From contig SYID01000083.1 in NCBI GenBank assembly GCA_005798925.1, forward strand, positions 1-7,454: a stretch of DNA of 7,454 bases. Direction: 5' to 3'. The DNA is from Verrucomicrobiota bacterium. GTDB taxonomy: Bacteria > Verrucomicrobiota > Verrucomicrobiia > Opitutales > UBA953. The notes beneath the pieces were generated by a model, which was not told where the DNA came from, searched no databases, and saw only the letters and a program-made list of their open reading frames with translations. The translations under genes were made by a program, and so were the position numbers. Shown in pieces: positions 6,044 through 7,454 of this stretch; within the stretch, counting starts at the first letter, position 1, and each line of letters starts with the position of its first letter.

Positions 6044-6307
6044 ATGCCCCTGCGCCGTTACATCGTGATCCAGCCCGACGGCGCCGACGGCGAGGAGTTC
6101 GAAGTCGACCTGCCGGCGGACGCCCCGGACTTCACCGCGCACCCTGTCACCAAGGAGCCGTGCCGACGCGTGCTGGAATCGCCCACGCTCACGACCAAGT
6201 ATGGCGAAGGCGCCATGAAGCAGGGCCTGAGCGACCAGCGGCTGGCGCGGGCCGGCTTCCGGAAGCTGGAGAAGGACGGGCAGGGCGGCTGGAACAAGAT
6301 CAACTGA
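6044..6307 (+). CDS. Small FmdB-like protein without zinc-ribbon cysteines
   Basis: 87 residues. The opening 'YIVIQPDGADGEEFEVDLP' (6-24) lines up with the FmdB zinc-ribbon start (YEYRCxxCGHEFEV), and 'HPVTKEPCRRVLESP' (33-47) with its second half (CPxCG-x-x-xRRV). The positions where the four cysteines should be are Q10/P11, D15 and residues in HPVTKEP; C40 is the only cysteine. The remainder ('GLSDQRLARAGFRKLEKDG') is not part of classic FmdB, but similar tails occur, to my recollection, in Verrucomicrobia homologues. FmdB-type proteins are small, with poorly known, mostly regulatory roles. The ATG is 3 nt after the permease stop with no clear ribosome-binding site, suggesting coupling. The coding call is supported by operon position and sensible composition; the family call is moderate. 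Confidence 0.65.
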   Translation: MPLRRYIVIQPDGADGEEFEVDLPADAPDFTAHPVTKEPCRRVLESPTLTTKYGEGAMKQGLSDQRLARAGFRKLEKDGQGGWNKIN

Positions 6308-6342
6308 GGCTTTCGGCCCCGTCGGCGAACTCGCCAAATGAA

Positions 6343-6366
6343 TCACCCCGCCGGGGGGCGGGGTGA
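6343..6366. terminator. Perfect 10-bp hairpin between convergent FmdB-like gene and rpsP
   Basis: TCACCCCGCC (6343-6352) and GGCGGGGTGA (6357-6366) pair perfectly around a GGGG loop. On the minus strand the stem is followed by TTCATTTGG, a weak T-rich tail, so it most likely ends the rpsP transcript. On the plus strand AAGCATCG follows and no U-tract is present, making it a poor terminator for the upstream operon. Confidence 0.65.
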
Positions 6367-6405
6367 AGCATCGTCAGGGTGGGCGTTTCCGCCGTGTAAA
6401 TCAAC

Positions 6406-6663
6406 TCAGGCCTTGGCCGCTTCTTCGCGCGCGCGCTTCACGAGCGACTTCGCGGTGTCGGACGGCTGGGCGCCGAGCTTGACCCAATGGTCGACGCGCT
6501 CGACGTTGATCACCAGACCCGGGGTCTTGCCACGGGCGCGGGGATTGTAGTTGCCGAGGACTTCGACGAAACGGCCGTCGCGACGGATGGCTTGTTCGGC
6601 GACGACGAGGCGGTAGGTCGGCTCGTTTTTCGTACCGAAGCGTTGGAGGCGGATGCGTAGCAT
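6406..6663 (-). CDS. rpsP: 30S ribosomal protein S16
   Basis: 85 residues, the usual length. S16 binds the 5' and central domains of 16S rRNA and is needed for 30S assembly. 'MLRIRLQRFGTKNEPTYRLV' (1-20), 'VAEQAIRRDGRFVEVLGNYN' (21-40) and 'ERVDHWVKLGAQPSDT' (55-70) are near-consensus for the family, and the C-terminus is a short basic/Ala tail. The ATG at 6661-6663 is preceded on the minus strand by CTTCTCCCAATCCA, with no Shine-Dalgarno sequence. A leader of about 109 nt runs from the promoter near 6779-6808. In most bacteria rpsP heads the rpsP-rimM-trmD-rplS operon. Here no rimM or trmD follows; the transcript appears to end at the 6343-6366 hairpin, so rpsP is monocistronic. Confidence 0.97.
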   Translation of the reverse strand: MLRIRLQRFGTKNEPTYRLVVAEQAIRRDGRFVEVLGNYNPRARGKTPGLVINVERVDHWVKLGAQPSDTAKSLVKRAREEAAKA

Positions 6664-6757
6664 TGGATTGGGAGAAGGTGGTGAGTTGCCGTCCCCGGAG
6701 GGTTTCCAAAAGACGGACGTGGAAAAACGCAGGAGGGAGGGGGAGAGTCAAGCCTTC

Positions 6758-6774
6758 CCCAGCGGGTTTCTGGG
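6758..6774 (-). other. Predicted hairpin at the 5' end of the rpsP mRNA
   Basis: On the minus strand CCCAG (6774-6770), a 7-nt spacer AAACCCG and CTGGG (6762-6758) can form a 5-bp stem-loop. With the promoter at 6779-6808, transcription would start about 6771-6774, so the stem would sit at or within a few bases of the 5' end of the message. Such 5' structures are known to protect mRNA. The function is an inference. Confidence 0.45.
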
Positions 6775-6789
6775 AATAATTATCCCCAG
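6770..6789. promoter_or_regulatory. 20-bp imperfect palindrome covering the rpsP -10 box
   Basis: CTGGGAATAATTATCCCCAG has perfect outer arms (CTGGG/CCCAG) and a perfect ATAATTAT core (6776-6783), with only the bases at 6775 and 6784 unpaired. Its position across the -10 element and start region is where a repressor dimer would bind. It may be chance symmetry around a -10 box, but 18 of 20 positions are symmetric. Confidence 0.45.
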
Positions 6790-6808
6790 GGTCCGGCAAC
6801 TCTCTCAA
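6779..6808 (-). promoter_or_regulatory. Sigma-70-type promoter for rpsP
   Basis: On the minus strand TTGAGA (6808-6803, 5 of 6 to TTGACA) is followed by an 18-nt spacer and GATAAT (6784-6779, 5 of 6 to TATAAT). The 35 bp upstream of the -35 is unusually AT-rich for this window and T-tracted (GTTTTGCGTGTT), like an UP element. The expected start is near 6772, giving a leader of about 109 nt. It is the clearest promoter in the window. Confidence 0.75.
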
Positions 6809-6861
6809 AACACGCAAAACAAGCCACTGTGAATAAATGACTTAGTGCGTATCTTGCGAAT

Positions 6862-6883
6862 AAGGGTCCGGAGGCCCTTTTTT
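6862..6883 (+). terminator. Plus-strand intrinsic terminator with no obvious gene
   Basis: AAGGGTC (6862-6868) pairs with GGCCCTT (6873-6879), one pair being G-T, around a CGGA loop. A run of six Ts (6878-6883) completes a Rho-independent terminator reading on the plus strand. In the minus direction the stem is followed by ATTCG, so it would not terminate well that way. The nearest plus-strand gene ends at 6307. It may stop read-through from that operon or end an unannotated small RNA. Confidence 0.6.
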
Positions 6884-6916
6884 AGTCCTGCCTGGACGCG
6901 TCACCGATCCGGGCAC

Positions 6917-6942
6917 AAAAAACCCCGCCGGTGGCGGGGTTT
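6917..6942 (-). terminator. Intrinsic terminator downstream of rplS
   Basis: On the minus strand AAACCCCGCC (6942-6933) pairs perfectly with GGCGGGGTTT (6929 down to 6920) around a 3-nt loop. The T-run extends to six Ts (6922-6917). It begins 19 nt past the rplS stop and should end that transcript before the rpsP promoter. Confidence 0.88.
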
Positions 6943-6961
6943 CGGAGCAGCCTCGGGAGGC

Positions 6962-7372
6962 TTATTTGGCGGCGGCCGCGGCCGCCGCAGCTGCGGCATG
7001 CTCGGTCGGGTCGAAGCGCTTTTCCTTCACCTTGGTCGCCGACTTGCCCTGGCGGTCGCGGAGGTAGAAGAGGCGGGCGCGCATGACCTGAGAGGTGCGC
7101 TCGACTTCGATCTTCTCGATATTGGGGGAGTGGACCGGGAAGGTGCGCTCGACGCCCTCGCCGAAGGAGACACGGCGGACGGTGAAGGTCTCATGGATGC
7201 CGCCGCCTTTGCGCTGGATGACGATGCCGGCGAAGAGCTGGGTACGCTCTTTGTCGCCTTCGCGGACCTTGGTGGAGACCTTCACGCCGTCGCCGACCTT
7301 GAATTCATGGTCGCCGCGGGCGGTCTTCAGCTGGGGCTGGGTGGCAAATTGGATGAGGGGATGGTTGCTCAT
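6962..7372 (-). CDS. rplS: 50S ribosomal protein L19 with polyalanine tail
   Basis: 136 residues from the ATG at 7370-7372. L19 lies at the 30S-50S interface. Family matches are '[20 protein letters not shown]' (24-43), '[20 protein letters not shown]' (45-64), '[20 protein letters not shown]' (65-84), and '[20 protein letters not shown]' (98-117). After about residue 118, where many L19 proteins end, it continues to 'FDPTEH' followed by ten alanines and a final lysine. The frame stays open for 25 more codons upstream to another ATG at 7445-7447; those residues are polar and not L19-like, so the internal ATG is preferred because 'MSNHPLIQ' resembles the normal start. No Shine-Dalgarno sequence precedes it (ACACCAGCC). 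Its terminator follows 19 nt after the TAA. Its promoter, or an upstream partner such as trmD, must lie beyond the window edge or in the last 80 bp. Confidence 0.95.
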   Translation of the reverse strand: MSNHPLIQFATQPQLKTARGDHEFKVGDGVKVSTKVREGDKERTQLFAGIVIQRKGGGIHETFTVRRVSFGEGVERTFPVHSPNIEKIEVERTSQVMRARLFYLRDRQGKSATKVKEKRFDPTEHAAAAAAAAAAK

Positions 7373-7454
7373 GGCTGGTGTTCTTGGTCTTTCATCAGGT
7401 CCGGTCTGCGTTGCTTTGTCTTCTCTATTTGCCTTTCCCGACGCCATTTTTCGA

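Noticed and set aside
5096..6346. Long minus-strand open frame (416 codons) opposite oppC and the FmdB-like gene
   Set aside because: The composition (His, Arg, Gly, Asp, Glu-rich with no recognisable motif) is typical of GC-rich shadow frames, and the plus strand carries clear permease motifs.
6338..6550. 70-codon plus-strand open frame opposite rpsP
   Set aside because: It begins in the intergenic hairpin and lies mostly opposite well-conserved rpsP codons; no motif or ribosome-binding site.
6744..6749. TTGACT in the rpsP leader as a second promoter
   Set aside because: The region at the right spacing is CTGCGTTTTT with no -10-like hexamer, and the TTGAGA/GATAAT pair upstream is much better.

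Overview
This 7.45-kb window is GC-rich, tightly packed bacterial chromosome. The gene set and several protein signatures suggest Verrucomicrobiota, possibly an Opitutae-like lineage. These are a DksA/TraR protein with a one-cysteine 'CEITGKPI' motif next to lspA, a cysteine-poor FmdB-like protein, and ribosomal-protein genes without obvious Shine-Dalgarno sites. The assignment rests on remembered family features, not on a search. I see no mobile element, CRISPR array, toxin-antitoxin pair or defence system; most of the window is housekeeping.

Region 1 (1-2146, plus strand) is a compact operon. It starts with the 3' part of a DksA/TraR-like gene with a histone-H1-like Lys/Ala/Pro tail. Then come lspA (lipoprotein signal peptidase) and a flavin-reductase-type FMN-binding protein whose ATG overlaps the lspA stop. 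Its stop abuts the stop of a convergent gene.

Region 2 (2147-3444, minus strand), read in transcription order, is tRNA-Tyr, a strong hairpin, rpsT (ribosomal protein S20), an intrinsic terminator, and an RluA-fold protein lacking the catalytic HRLD aspartate. That protein's start codon lies 9 nt beyond the terminator T-run.

Region 3 (3581-6307, plus strand) is a second compact operon: a DCC-family CxxC protein, a small predicted lipoprotein, two OppB/OppC-type ABC permeases and a small FmdB-like protein. Gaps are 8 nt or less, or start and stop codons overlap. No ATPase or full-size substrate-binding protein is present, so the transporter must take them from elsewhere or from beyond the window.

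Region 4 (6308-7454, minus strand) carries rplS (L19), its terminator, and then rpsP (S16) with its own promoter. These two genes normally bracket rimM and trmD in the order rpsP-rimM-trmD-rplS; here rplS lies upstream and rpsP downstream, with nothing between. The 298-bp gap between them is the most information-dense non-coding stretch. It holds a good sigma-70-like promoter for rpsP, a 20-bp palindrome over its -10 box, a hairpin at the predicted mRNA 5' end, and an unexplained plus-strand terminator facing the rplS terminator.

The most interesting points are three proteins that keep a family fold but have lost its signature residues (DksA-like, RluA-like, FmdB-like), and the overlapping transcription signals around rpsP. 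I found no clearly new multi-gene system.
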